NCBI GenBank assembly: GCA_029204225.1
Contig: CM055095.1
Location: forward strand, 32,303,732-32,367,731
Reading direction: 5' to 3'
DNA: 64,000 bases
Origin: Diphasiastrum complanatum
Lineage: Eukaryota; Streptophyta; Lycopodiopsida; Lycopodiales; Lycopodiaceae
Shown here piece after piece: positions 1-9,757 of this stretch; the stretch's first letter is position 1, and the number at the start of each line of letters is the position of its first letter. Below the pieces are notes generated by a model. The model was not told the DNA's origin. It was given only the letters and a program-made list of their open reading frames with translations, and ran no database searches. Position numbers and translations under genes: made by a program.

Positions 1-560
1 GCTTTCAACAGAGAAAGAAAGCTTTTGCAATGTGTAAGAAGGATCAATGGTGCCAAAGTGCCTCAATCACAATTGGACTAACGATTAGGAATGTCACCAA
101 TCAATTCGAAGCTTGACATTACTCTAGCTTTTGCAAGACAATAACATCACAAATGAATGGAATTACTAGTAGAAATACTCCTAGTTCTCGCTTTTTTGAA
201 TAGTTGAAAAGAAATTTCGCAGATGGCCAAAATTTTTTGTTACCTTTACATATGGACAAACTGCAATTTCACACTTCTGAGTCGAGTTTTGACTTATCTT
301 CTTAGGCTTCTTCGGGCCTTATCAATGGCCTGATCGTCGTTCAATGATAATCACTCCTAGTTACCAAAAAGACAGTACACTGCTGTACAACACAACCAAT
401 TTCTACAATCTACTGGGTGGAGGCCAATATCAAACTTATAGGCAACAAAGTTAAGTAACCACAAGCTTCACCTGCCACCAGCCACTAGGAAAGAGAAAAA
501 GCTGTGAAACTCTAGAATTGCACCCTTCTTGCAGCTGAATAATTTTTTGAATATAGCAAG
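1..560. other. No gene recognised
   Basis: AT-rich sequence without a convincing open frame, splice pattern or repeat structure on either strand. It lies just upstream of a chromovirus fragment, so it may be decayed internal sequence of that element, but no gag, protease, RT or integrase residues can be recognised. Confidence 0.4.
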
Positions 561-593
561 AAGGTGACACCAATTTGGATTAGACAGGAATAG

Positions 594-962
594 TTGTCTC
601 CAAGGTATTGTGGTCCCTTTACCATCAGTAGGAGACTAGGCGAGATCACCTATGAACTAGAACTCCCACACAGCAGTAAGGTTTTTCCAGTCTTTCATGT
701 AAGTCAGTTACGAAAAGCCTTAACCAGATCAGACAATCTGGTAGGGGACAGTGTTCTAGTTCTCCCATTGGATCCTCAACAACCTCCACATGAACCAGAG
801 GAGATTCTTGATAGTAGAGAGACGCAGACTCGTGATACTCTATACCGAGAATATTTGGTTAAGTGGAATGATCATCCTGTTGAGAATGCCACTTGGGAAA
901 AAGGCAGCGTCCTTCGCAAGATTTTTCCAGACTTTGTCTTAGAGGACCAAGACGGTTCTTAA
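594..962 (+). pseudogene. Ty3/gypsy chromovirus pol 3' end (integrase tail + chromodomain)
   Basis: The open frame runs from just after an in-frame TAG (591-593) to TAA (960-962). The N-terminal part is the integrase C-terminal region: GPFTISRRLGEITYELELP, then VFPVFHVSQLRKAL. The C-terminal part is a chromodomain with EYLVKWNDHPVENATWE, the aromatic/acidic pattern of the histone-reading domain that steers chromovirus integration. There is no credible ATG and the rest of pol is missing, so this is the broken 3' end of a polyprotein. It is followed at once by a polypurine tract and an LTR start, the normal order for this group. Confidence 0.85.
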
Positions 963-973
963 GGGGGAGGGAG
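963..973 (+). promoter_or_regulatory. Polypurine tract of the chromovirus
   Basis: GGGGGAGGGAG directly after the pol stop codon and directly before TGTTACG. In LTR retrotransposons this tract survives RNase H cleavage and primes plus-strand DNA, so it marks the inner border of the 3' LTR. Confidence 0.75.
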
Positions 974-1290
974 TGTTACGAGCTCGTAACCAATGCCGAA
1001 CCCTAGAGAACACAGATAGGTCAGATACCACAGTCAGGGTCGTGTCCAGCGTACATGACCAACAGGGCAAGACAATGTGAGTAGTGTGCCCCAGCACGGT
1101 CCATAGCCATGGTGGGCCTAACACAGCCTAGGGACCCTGTCAGCAGGATAGGGCCCCTAGTTGGGTCCCGACGTGCAGTCGGCCACGTCAGTGCCACGTG
1201 GCCGACACTTGGCAGTAGCATGCTATCAGTCCTCACACTGGGCTAGGAGGGGCTTACTCTATATCAGGGAGTAGGCAAGGTTGGGTGGAT
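974..1290 (+). mobile_element. Partial 3' LTR of the chromovirus
   Basis: Begins TGTTACGAGCTCG immediately after the polypurine tract. A weak TATA-like TCTATATCAGG lies near 1257. No CA terminus is seen: the sequence runs into an antisense LINE RT fragment near 1290, so the LTR is truncated and its right border is approximate. Confidence 0.55.
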
Positions 1291-1640
1291 CAGTTAGTGT
1301 TTGCCCTACTGTGGTGTTAGGATCTCTTACACAAACCCCATCTAGTGTAGAAAGCATGAAGACTGTCCAACTGTCTCTGCGAACTCTCTCAGTCATGGAG
1401 ACTAGAACCACATCATCTACGTAAAGAGGAATGACAATAAATTTTTTACCAAGTTTGCAACTTGCACCTCTATACTGCTCAATGACTCTCTCAAGCTCAT
1501 CAATATATAATCCAAAAAGAGTAGGTGAGAGGGAACAACCTTGCTTCATGCCAATTGTGAACTCGAAGGGATCTCCTAAAATCTTAAAGGCCAGTAGACT
1601 TATTGATTTATCATTCACATAAAGCTAGTTTTGAATCAAC
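1291..1640 (-). pseudogene. LINE reverse transcriptase fragment
   Basis: Minus-strand frame with the central RT motifs of the LINE family that fills this window: GMKQGCSLSPTLFGLYIDEL (palm motif 4) followed by the catalytic box YVDDVVLVS, where other copies have YADD. Both ends are lost: nothing of the endonuclease lies upstream and the frame decays after the catalytic box. It is a short dead fragment between an LTR and an unclassified repeat. Confidence 0.8.
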
Positions 1641-1646
1641 TTAAAT

Positions 1647-1870
1647 GAAATCAAATTAGACTTGAAAACAATGGATCACATAAATTCATTCACATACAGC
1701 GGAAGCACTGAGGGGTCAAGATGGGGACCCCCCCCCCTCCCCCCTCCCTCGAAGGATATTTATTTTCATTATGCAAAACCAATCGGCCTATGCCAATTAC
1801 ATATACATTGGATTCCACAAAGGGCCTCAAAATAGGAATGTAAACTTAGTTCCTTTCAATGGTCTTAATT
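1647..1870 (-). repeat. Unclassified dispersed repeat, copy 1
   Basis: Matches 17340-17560 in reverse orientation, including a C/G homopolymer block (1729-1746 here), the words around AAGCACTGAGGG, and ATGTATATGTAATTGGCA (reversed here). The strand is given as opposite to the copy at 17 kb. No transposase, RT or LTR feature is recognisable. Confidence 0.6.
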
Positions 1871-1910
1871 CCAAATCTAGCTTATCAGAAGCATAATCTT
1901 AATTCTTTCG

Positions 1911-2010
1911 ACATGCAATCATGAAGGATCATAGAAACTTGACATGCAATCATGATGGATCATAGAATCTTAACATGCAATCATGATGGATCATAGAATC
2001 TTAACATGCA
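1911..2010. repeat. 31-bp tandem repeat
   Basis: Units start at 1911, 1942, 1973 and 2004 (period 31) and begin ACATGCAATCATGATGGATC. The last unit is partial and runs into a second array that uses the same ACATGCA word. Confidence 0.85.
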
Positions 2011-2019
2011 ATAGTCTGA

Positions 2020-2160
2020 ACTGACATGCATGGACATTAGGCAATGGAGGGCATGACATGCACGAGTCTAAACTGACATGCATGGTCATTAGGCAAAGGA
2101 TGGCATGACATGCAAGAGTTTAAACTGACATGCATGGTCATTAAGCAATGGATATGGTTT
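2020..2160. repeat. 52-bp tandem repeat
   Basis: Units start at 2020, 2072 and 2124 and begin ACTGACATGCATGG. The third is partial. Each unit contains GACATGCA twice, so the array appears to be built from the same short word as the 31-bp array beside it. Confidence 0.85.
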
Positions 2161-2288
2161 TTTATGACATGCAAATGGTACTAAACAACCATTCATACAT
2201 ATGCATATCAGAATCATGAACGTACCATGGTTTCCGAAGAGGATGAAAGTGAGAGAGAGAGAAAAGAAAGAAAGAAAGCTTTATTAAT

Positions 2289-2318
2289 GCCTTTTCCATG
2301 CCAAAAGTCATATAAGAC
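2289..2318 (-). other. LINE 3' terminal hairpin (RNA structure)
   Basis: On the minus strand the 30 bases fold as GTCTT...ATGAC-TTTT-GGCAT...AAGGC. The copy has a few mismatches but lies at the same place as in all other tails, just upstream of ATTAATAAAGC. It is probably the site the RT recognises on its own RNA. Confidence 0.55.
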
Positions 2319-2486
2319 CAAAAGGAGTACATGTCAAGTATGTGAAAACCATGGGAGCATCTATAAACGTCTCCAAGAAAAATACTATGCATAAAAGAGA
2401 AATGAGTAGTTGTAAACTACAAACTGCCAACTGTCCATAAGTGGGAGCAAGAATAGCTGCCAAGCGTAGAGTAGAGTAGAGTAGTA

Positions 2487-3894
2487 TCAGATAGTGTCAG
2501 ATAGTGCTGGTGCTGAAAAAAGACGTAATACGAGCTGTATCAAGAGGTATGGACCGTCGTTGATGTCGTCTAGGAGGGTGAAAACTGTGTACTCTCGTAA
2601 CAAGGCGAGAAGTGTGAACTGCTGCGTGACTATGAGTGATACACTGTCTCTGACATCGGTGAGGTGGTATGTCGTCGTCATCGTCGTCGGGCCGTGTCCG
2701 TCTCCTGGTGAAGAAAGACGTAATCTGAGCCTGAGAGCTAGGATGTGGCTGGTGAGCTGTCTGGTACATATCCTGGCGCAGCAAGACCATCTGTCGTAGC
2801 ATAAGTGCAACACAACGAGAGTCTTCATATCCCATCAGTGCTCTGAGTGTAGTAGGCATGTCATGGAATAAACAATGATATCTCCCTCTAATCTCATAAT
2901 ATATGGGGCATCTGAAGATGAAATGCTCCTCAGACTCTATCTCATGTAGGGGACACAGCAGGCATAGTCTCTCCTCTCGTGGTGTACCCTAGAATCTTCC
3001 TGTCTCAATAGCCAACTGATGTGAGGAGACTTTGAACTGTCCCAAAGTGAAACGCAGACCATGTGATAGTCCAGAAGACAAATAGCGAGGTAAAACTGGA
3101 AGACCAGTGGCATCTTGCACTAGAAAGTGAGTCCGGTAGTAGTCAGGCTTAACCCCCAGCTGGTGACGCCAGGTACGGTCGAGATATAAAAAACGTCTAA
3201 TGTACTGGTGTGTACCCAAAGGGAGATCAGTGATAGTGATACCAAATGCTTCCATGAGGAAGTGTGATGCCTGAGAGAACCATGATAGCCGGTATCCCTG
3301 AGTCTGAAGGTGATGAGAGGACATGAGTGCAATCCGCGTATATCTCTGCTCGGTATCAGGAAGTGCCTGAGCTCGTTGGATGTACGTGATAAGCTGGAAG
3401 GCTGCCTCAATCTGAATATAGGGGGTGGCAAACTCTGCAAGGATGATCTCATGGGGAACCAAGGGCTTCGCTCGGATCATGCGAGCCAACATGGTGGTCT
3501 GTAAGCGTGAAATGCTGGACCAGTGTGAAGATGATAATCCTGTACACCATATCTCTGTGGCATACAAGGCTGAAGGGGTGACGATGGTGTCAAACAGTCT
3601 GCACTTACTCGGAGCATCCCGAATAGACTTACGGAAGCAGAATCTCTCCAGCTGGACTAGGGAAGAGTGGCCCTTCCCAAGTCTAGAAGTAGCCGCCTGT
3701 CTCATACTGAAGGTAGGACCGGAGAAGAGCACGTCCAGGTAAGTGTATGAAGAAACCACCTCTAGGGATTGTCCATCGAAGGTAAGCTCCTGGCGCTGCA
3801 TGAAGGCTCGAGAGGTATTGAAGACCATAACTTTGGTCTTCGAGGGGTTCACCCCTAAACCCCACTGAGTACAAAAAGTGTGTAAACAGTCCAA
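2487..3894 (-). pseudogene. LINE ORF2: RT thumb and C-terminal zinc knuckle
   Basis: Continues the RT in the same frame after the 3901 stop, beginning LDCLHTFCTQWGL and SKTKVMVFNTSR. Its C terminus, after a further TAG at 2989 (CAG in the copy at 61 kb), has a Cys/His knuckle CX2CX9HX4C with HFIFRC near 2920, then LMLRQM and a long acidic tail with several Asp in a row. Knuckles of this kind bind nucleic acid in L1-type ORF2 proteins. No RNase H domain is seen between thumb and knuckle. Confidence 0.8.
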
Positions 3895-3900
3895 CTGTCT

Positions 3901-4656
3901 CTATAATCCCTCTATAGTACGGGAGATTAGTACCACATCATCCGCATAGAGAAGGATGGCAATCAAAACGTCTCCCAGCCGACAACCGTCCCCACCACAC
4001 TGAGAGATGACCTGCTCTAGCTCGTCAATATATAATCCAAAGAGAACTGGTGAGAGAGAGCATCCCTGCTTAACCCCAATAGTACTCCAGATCTGCTCGA
4101 AAATGCCACTACCATGACGAAAGCAACCCAAAACCCTCCCGTAGAGAGCCATGACAACTAGAATAATATCTGTAGAGAAACCTAGGTCTCGGAGTCTTTG
4201 GATAAGTAAAGAGCGTGGAACAGAATCAAAGGCTTTTCTGAAGTCCACAAAACAACAGTAAACCTTTTCTTTCCTGTGTCTAGCTTCCCCAATGATGGTT
4301 CGGAGTGTGAATATGTGATCTGTAGTGGAATAATGAGCGCGGAACCCTGCCTGACCCAAAGCATGTAATCTCCTGGACTCTGCTTCTGAGCTAACTGTAG
4401 ATTGGAGGATGATGCCATATATCTTCGCGATGACATGTCCAATCATAATAGTGCGGTAATTACCAGGTACCGTGGGTTCACCGTTTTTATGGATAGGATG
4501 TATGATGTTGGTGCACCAAGAGGATGGGAAGCCCTCAACAACAGCATGGTTAAGGAGAGTGGATAATGTAGGGGCAAGGGTATCGGGGGCGTGAATCAGT
4601 AGCTCAGACTCAAGAGATGGGCGTATCAGTGGGTATTGTGTAAAGCTGGGTAGCAT
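3901..4656 (-). pseudogene. LINE ORF2: reverse transcriptase fingers and palm
   Basis: Non-LTR reverse transcriptase. It starts at a frameshift from the preceding linker. Motifs in order: GNYRTIMIGHVIAKIYG (fingers), FVDFRKAFDSVPR (first catalytic Asp), GVKQGCSLSPVLFGLYIDEL, and LLYADDVVLIS with the catalytic YADD box near 3937-3948. The frame ends at TAG (3901-3903), exactly where another copy (near 18167) has CAG for glutamine, so one point mutation separates it from the downstream frame. Confidence 0.9.
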
Positions 4657-5806
4657 AGTCGGTCCAAATATGTAAATCGTCCAGAAGAGGGGGAGCGAGG
4701 GATAAACTCACGCCAAAAGGCACCAGAGGAGGAGCTGTGAAGAGGTTCACAAGACGGTTTCCTTCGGAGTCGTCATAGGCACATTTTTTGCGACGGAGTG
4801 TGCGGTTGTACAATTGTCGTGAAGAGCGGAGGAGATGGCGGGCGTGGAAACGAGCATGTGTGACAGGGTGGTGAAGGGATCGGCATTCCGCGTCATACCA
4901 CGGTGGGTGGAAAGGTCGGGATGATCGTGGATGGACTGGTTTGTGTTTATGAGGTTTGGAGGGGAAAGCCAAAGTAGCCGCAGAGTGGAGACAAGTGGTG
5001 AAGAAGGCGGCTTGTGATTCCAGTGATTCACTGTGTGGAAAAGAGTGAAGTAAGGAGGTGAGGGATTCCTGGTAGAGTGGGATAGAGAGGGGATGGAAGG
5101 TGTATTTGGGTGCACGGGGAAGGATGGTGGACTGGTGTTGAAGTTGTGGCGGTGGAAGGTGGCCAGTAGCGAAGGATAGGAACGAATGATCAGAGAGGGT
5201 GGTATGGGAGATACGAAAGCTGTGAATGAGAGGAATGGATGACGATGACCCCATGAGGTAATCAACCACACTATGACCGCCACTGTGAGGGTGACACGTA
5301 TAGCTCCCAGAGTTAGGCCAGTGAGGTAGGCCATTATAAATGGCTAACTCATGTGCCTCACCAAACTGCAACAGGTACTCACCATATGAAGTAATAGGTC
5401 CCGGTCCATCATCGGAGATCCTGGTGATCCCCAAGCTGTCACTATCCAGGGCATGAACTCGCAACTAATCTGTAGCATCATGGAACTCTGTCTGTCGTGA
5501 AGCTGTCCGGGCATTAAAATCCCCAGTGAGGAAAATATGCCCCTGCTCTACAAATCTGATAATATCCACTGAAAGGTCCAAGTAAGGTGAGCCAACACCC
5601 TCAGCAAAAGAGAAGGACTCTGGAGGAAAATAGCAGGCAGCAATGAAGACGTCCCTGTCCAAACCAATCGCTCGTCCTGTGATACGAAGCCAAATTTACC
5701 GTGCATGCTCATCATGCCTGACGAACTCAAACATCTGATGAAGGGACTCTCTGTAGAGACAAGCCACTCTTCCCGAACCACGGCCACTGGTTGATCTAGT
5801 CTCAGA
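4610..5806 (-). pseudogene. LINE ORF2: apurinic-type endonuclease and linker
   Basis: The endonuclease of L1-type LINEs nicks target DNA to prime reverse transcription. Visible signatures in order are GRVACLYRES, the strand YFPPESFSF, GDFNAR (catalytic Asp/Asn), HSGGHSVVDYLMG and LSDHSFLSF (the SDH motif with the catalytic His). An in-frame TAG at 5465-5467 interrupts it. Two other stops in this copy replace a CAG found in sister copies, and this one probably does too. The frame then runs through a proline-rich linker until 4610, where it slips by one base relative to the RT frame. Confidence 0.85.
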
Positions 5807-5884
5807 GAGAGTGTGTTTGTGTGTGTGAGAGAATGTGAAAGACAGTGAGAGATCCAAGGGGAAACAATTGTCAACATGTAAACA

Positions 5885-7235
5885 ATGGCTTCCAACAGAT
5901 GGTTTGAAATTCTTGATACATGTACCAGTTGCTCAGATGAAGTTCGCAAAGCAGATGCATATGTTAAGTGGACTACGCTACGCCTTATCATTGCCTTAGC
6001 ATCTCATTTTGGGTGGAAGATCTATCAAATGGATGTGAAGTCCACATTTTTGAATGGTGACTTAGAGGAAGAAGTTTACATGGTCCAATCGCAGGGCTTC
6101 ATGGCAAAAGGGCAAGAACAGACGGTATGTAAACTACACAAAGCACTTTATGGCCTTAAGCAAGCGCCACGCGCATGGTATGGACGCATTGACAATTACT
6201 TTCTTTCTCATGGGTTTGTAAGAACAAATTTAGATCCAAACCTTTATGTTCTTATAAATGATGATAGCAATGCCTTGATTGTACTTTACGTTGATGATAT
6301 CATTATCACGGGCAATGATGAGAACCTCACTCGTTCTATCAAAGCCAACTTATGCAAGCAGTTTGAGATGACAGATTTAGATCTTATGCACTATTGCTTG
6401 GGTGTCGAAGTATGGCAAACTGGCAGTGATATCAGGTTATGTCAAAACAAGTATGTGGGCGAGATATTGGAGAGATTTCACATGACAAAGTGCAAACCTT
6501 CCATTACCCCTTGCGAAGCTGGTAAGAAATTATCTTGTATTGATGATAGTGCACATGTTGACGCTACTCTATTTCGTCTTGGGAGTTTGATATATCTTAC
6601 GACTACACGTCCTGATATCTGCTATGCTGTAAGTTTGATTAGCCAATTCATGTCATCACCCACTGTGGACCATTGGAAGGCTGCAAAAAGGATTTTGAGG
6701 TATGTGAAAGGTACACCTAACCTTGGCCTAATCTACAAAAGACAAAGTGTTTTACCTAAGTTGCAGGATTATGTTGACGCTGATTGGGCAGGAAGTATAG
6801 ATGATAGAAAGTCAACAACAGGTTATATATGCCTTCAATTTTGGTAGCGGTTGTTTTTCATGGTCTAGCAAGAAGCAAGATACTATTTCTCTTTCTTCTA
6901 CAGAAGCCGAATATAAAGCGTTGAGTTCTGCTACCCAGAAAGCTGTTTGGCTACGTAAATTGTTATGTGAGATTGGCATGAAGCAGGTAAATCCTACTGT
7001 TATTTTCAGTGACAGTCAAAGTGGAATACAATTGGCTAAGAATCCTATCTTTCACGCAAGGACAAAACATATTGAGGTGAAATATCACTTTGTGCGTGAC
7101 AAGTTACAATCTGAAGATATAAGTATTGTACATTGTTCTACGTTATTACAAGTTGCTGATATATTTACAAAAGCTTTAAGTAAAGAAAAGTTTGAGACTT
7201 TTAGAGCCAAACCTGGCTTAGATCTGGTTATGTAA
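5885..7235 (+). pseudogene. Ty1/copia RT and RNase H remnant
   Basis: Copia reverse transcriptase from the first palm motif onward: IYQMDVKSTFLNGDLEEEVY, YGLKQAPRAWY, LYVDDIIITG (catalytic YVDD), the thumb motif LIYLTTTRPDICYAVSLIS and YVDADWAGSIDDRKSTTGY (start of RNase H). A frameshift near 6840 separates this from the rest of RNase H: SSKKQDTISLSSTEAEYKAL, KHIEVKYHFVRD and VADIFTKAL. The stop is at 7233-7235. Gag, protease and integrase are absent. The fragment abuts the 5'-truncated LINE, so it is a dead 3' portion of pol. Confidence 0.93.
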
Positions 7236-7317
7236 AAAGCCTTTACTTGTAATACTATCATGGAGGTATGTTCCATGAATAGAGTAAACTCTAAAATAAA
7301 GAGAGACGTTGATCATT

Positions 7318-7562
7318 GAGGGAGAGAGTTAAAATAGCAATGATCGACTTATACAGTGCTTTCTTATTTCGACAGCACCACGTGTGCTTAGTTCTAGAGT
7401 TATCGGGCCATCTTTCTTTTACGAGCCCTTTGAGTGCTTTTAAGCAACTTATCTTTGTACTTACTTATCAGTTGAATATATAGTTTGTGGAGAGCAATTT
7501 TGTTGTCTTGTCTTGTTGCACTTGATGTTGTGCTGAGGTGATCGATCCGGTCGGGTGTTTAA
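7318..7562 (+). mobile_element. Probable LTR remnant of the copia element
   Basis: About 80 bases after the RNase H stop, GAGGGAGAGAG (7318-7328) resembles a polypurine tract and is followed by TTAAAATAG, reminiscent of a TGTTAAAATAG LTR start with a mutated first base. Coding signal is absent until 7563. No second LTR exists in the window, so the borders are tentative. Confidence 0.4.
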
Positions 7563-7814
7563 ACTGTTTTCTTAACTGTTAAAGATGCTGAAAAACAAAC
7601 AAGACCTATTGATTATCGAAAGTGCATAGAAGAGCATAAACTTCTAATCGAGAAAGCAAAAAAATATGCGGGAGAACAGGATACTAAATGGTGGGATACA
7701 TTTTATGAGGAGCAAATGGTGATATTAAGTAATATTGAGGACGACAAATGGGAACTCTCATTTGACTTCGTGTGGCCTGTCCATCAAAGTAATACCGAAA
7801 CAGAGCACGTATAG
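7563..7814 (+). CDS. Unidentified open frame, possibly an exon
   Basis: Open from a TAA at 7560-7562 to TAG at 7812-7814, 83 codons, with no ATG at its start. The translation looks like real protein: charged, helix-rich and Trp-containing, e.g. PIDYRKCIEEHKLLIEKAKK followed by DTKWWDTFYEEQMVIL and DDKWELSFDFVWPV. The T-rich stretch before it (TTTTCTTAACTGTTAAAG) could be a splice acceptor ending in AG. I do not recognise the family. It could be a terminal exon of a host gene, a captured gene piece, or part of an unknown element. Confidence 0.4.
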   Translation, partial: TVFLTVKDAEKQTRPIDYRKCIEEHKLLIEKAKKYAGEQDTKWWDTFYEEQMVILSNIEDDKWELSFDFVWPVHQSNTETEHV

Positions 7815-8774
7815 ATAACTAAACATCATGAATGTTTTAGAGAGACCAGAGAAATGTATCTCAGAGCAAGGCGGTCAACAAGCAGGAGGGATAGACTAGC
7901 CCAGATGTGGAAGGGTGACCCGCAAGATATCCAAGAGGGTAATTTTTTTTTTGAAAGTTTGCCACGCGTGGCAAAATTTTCCAGAGAGCTCGATTGTGCC
8001 ATGCGTGGCAAAATTTGCCATGTGTTTGAGCTTCAGAATCCTCCCATCTGAAATTTAGCATAGCCTCCTTGAGCCAATGCTTCAATCTTCTTCTCCAAAG
8101 CACCTGTACACAAGAACAAACAATAGGAAAGAGCTTGGATGCAAAATCATAGAATCCCCTTGGTAGTAGGGCGCATTTTCACTTGTATAGAGAGTGGAGA
8201 GTCAAGTGAGTGAGGTGTCAAGTTCAAGTGCATGAGGTGTGGAGAAGACTCCATTTGGACTATAGGTGAAGTGGAGTGCATGAATGAGGTGTATTAGTTA
8301 AAGAGGGTGAATTGGTGAGGTGCACAAGTTTGGGAGAGAGATTAGGATGAGTTGGATGGAGAAGTAGGAGTGTAGGAGGGCGCCCCATTCTAGTTGTCAA
8401 ATAGCCTAGAATGCATGTAGCAAAGTAGGTGGGAGGTAGGTGGTACAAGGTTTAATCTTAACTTTTATTTACATAAAGTTTTTCATTGTCACAACTTGGG
8501 AATTCACCCAAGTACAATTCTTCCTAGGGAAAAGCCAAAGTATATGCCCATCTTGTTTTGCATAATAGTCATTGATTCATTGGCACTTTTTTCTAGAAGT
8601 TGCCCATCCTCAATCATGGTGGAAAGGGTCAATAGGGTGATCAGACCCTTGGCCTATTCTTGTTCTTTATAGACTCCTCTGAGCCTTCATTATAGACTCC
8701 TCTGAGCCTTCATTATAGACTTGTCATAAGCCTTCTTGGATAACCGTCTTGAGCTTTGAAAGCTTCTTGTTCCG
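7815..8774. other. No gene recognised; short palindrome and duplication
   Basis: Non-coding. It contains a perfect 18-bp palindrome at 7958-7975 (TTTGCCACGCGTGGCAAA) with a related imperfect one near 7998. It also has a purine-rich block at 8180-8400 and a 23-bp unit repeated twice at about 8664-8709 (beginning ATAGACTCCTCTGAGCC). No transposon protein is seen. Confidence 0.5.
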
Positions 8775-9130
8775 ATTCTTGTTCTTTTGGCACTTTCATG
8801 AGTACCTGCACATACCCTCAAAGTAAGGTCAGTCCTAAAGCCCAGAAGGTTTCTTATTCTTGTTCTTTGTTCTTCAGGCACTTTCATAAGTACCTGCACA
8901 TACCCTCAAAGAAAGGTCAGTTTCCATACCATCAAATATGGCTCACAATAGGTTCTTAGTTCTACAGGTATCAATGTCTGTTACTCAAATCATTAAAGTA
9001 ATAAATTCAAGCAATATCCAAAAAGAATATTTGATCATTGATAATTTCATATCATCCATGTCTATATGGAGTTTGAAGCTTGGAAGGTCTTTATTACTTT
9101 GGGGCAATGTCTCTACAAATTACACCCCTC
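8775..9130 (+). repeat. Unclassified dispersed repeat, copy 2
   Basis: 8865-9115 aligns with the reverse complement of 17040-17290, sharing TCAAAGAAAGGTCAGTTT, CTTAGTTCTACAGGTA and CTCAAATCATTAAAG. 8775-8832 is a partial local duplication of its start. A faint coding trace (QIIKVINSSNIQKEYLII, then GRSLLLWGN) is shared with the other copy, suggesting that the family once encoded protein. The type of element is unknown. Confidence 0.65.
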
Positions 9131-9475
9131 CAACGCATAAAGCATTGTCCTCAATGAATATTTCTCAAATAAGAATCTTAAATCTTTGGATATTCTTGGA
9201 AGTAGTTTTCTACCATTTATCTTGCATCCATAGTCGGATGATTCTTAAACTTGAGGAGATATAGTGTTTATGCTGATCTCTTTCTTTCAGATCTGATCTT
9301 ATACGTTAAGATTTGCTTTGGTTGAAGAATTTCTTCGATCACTCATGACTTACGATCTTATCAAATATGAAAAACTTCGTATACTTTGGAACATTAAAGA
9401 AGTCCTTTTCTTTTTCTTTCCTTTAAAAGTCATATTGGATACAAGATTCTAGATGTTTCAGTTGCCAAGAACCGA
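9131..9475. other. No gene recognised
   Basis: Non-coding, T-rich spacer between the unclassified repeat and the truncated 5' LTR of the copia element. It contains no part of the missing 5' LTR that I can match to the intact LTR at 12.8 kb. Confidence 0.4.
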
Positions 9476-9743
9476 TTATCGAAAAGCAATTACAAGTCAA
9501 TCTGGTTCTGATTTTTCCAGATTTAACGCTTTTAACTATAGTGGCCAGCAAATAGACATATTCCTATCCTTGATTCATCTGAAAGGCATAGAGAAGAATT
9601 CACACAGATTGAACTAAGATCAAATCTATGAACCACAGCTTGCTGATTTTGATCCATTTTGAGTTGTAGAAGACCATCGAGGATTCCTAGATTGGTAAAC
9701 CTTGATTGTACGATCCTTTTCTATCTGTATTTTTTCTCTAATA
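9476..9743 (+). repeat. Truncated 5' LTR
   Basis: Identical in structure to the last 260 bases of the 3' LTR, starting GCAATTACAAGTCAATC and ending TTTTTCTCTAATA. The upstream part of the LTR, with the promoter, is missing, so no target-site duplication can be checked. Confidence 0.85.
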
Positions 9744-9744
9744 G

Positions 9745-9756
9745 TGGTATCAGAGC
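9745..9756 (+). promoter_or_regulatory. Primer binding site (initiator Met tRNA)
   Basis: TGGTATCAGAGC one base after the LTR end. This is the standard plant primer site, complementary to the 3' end of the cytosolic initiator methionine tRNA, and marks the start of minus-strand DNA synthesis. Confidence 0.9.
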
Positions 9757-9757
9757 A

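Larger units (their letters stand above)
2250..5806 (-). mobile_element. LINE retrotransposon, nearly full ORF2, 5'-truncated
   Basis: Read on the minus strand it runs from inside the endonuclease (near 5806) through RT and a C-terminal zinc knuckle to a 3' UTR. The end is the family tail: GACATGTAC, a hairpin at 2289-2318, ATTAATAAAGC, then (TTTC)n and (TC)n at 2279-2250. ORF1 and the start of ORF2 are missing, and at its 5' end it abuts a copia fragment. The coding sequence has in-frame TAG codons at 5465, 3901 and 2989 and a frameshift near 4640, so the copy is dead. Otherwise it is well preserved and relatively young. Confidence 0.9.

Noticed and set aside
1911-2160. Regularly spaced repeats suggesting a CRISPR array
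   Set aside because: Repeats are contiguous tandem units without unique spacers, in a plant genome; no cas genes.
2494-2859. Several overlapping frames on both strands
   Set aside because: Shadows of the LINE ORF2 C terminus, recognised by LMLRQM and the upstream zinc knuckle on the minus strand.
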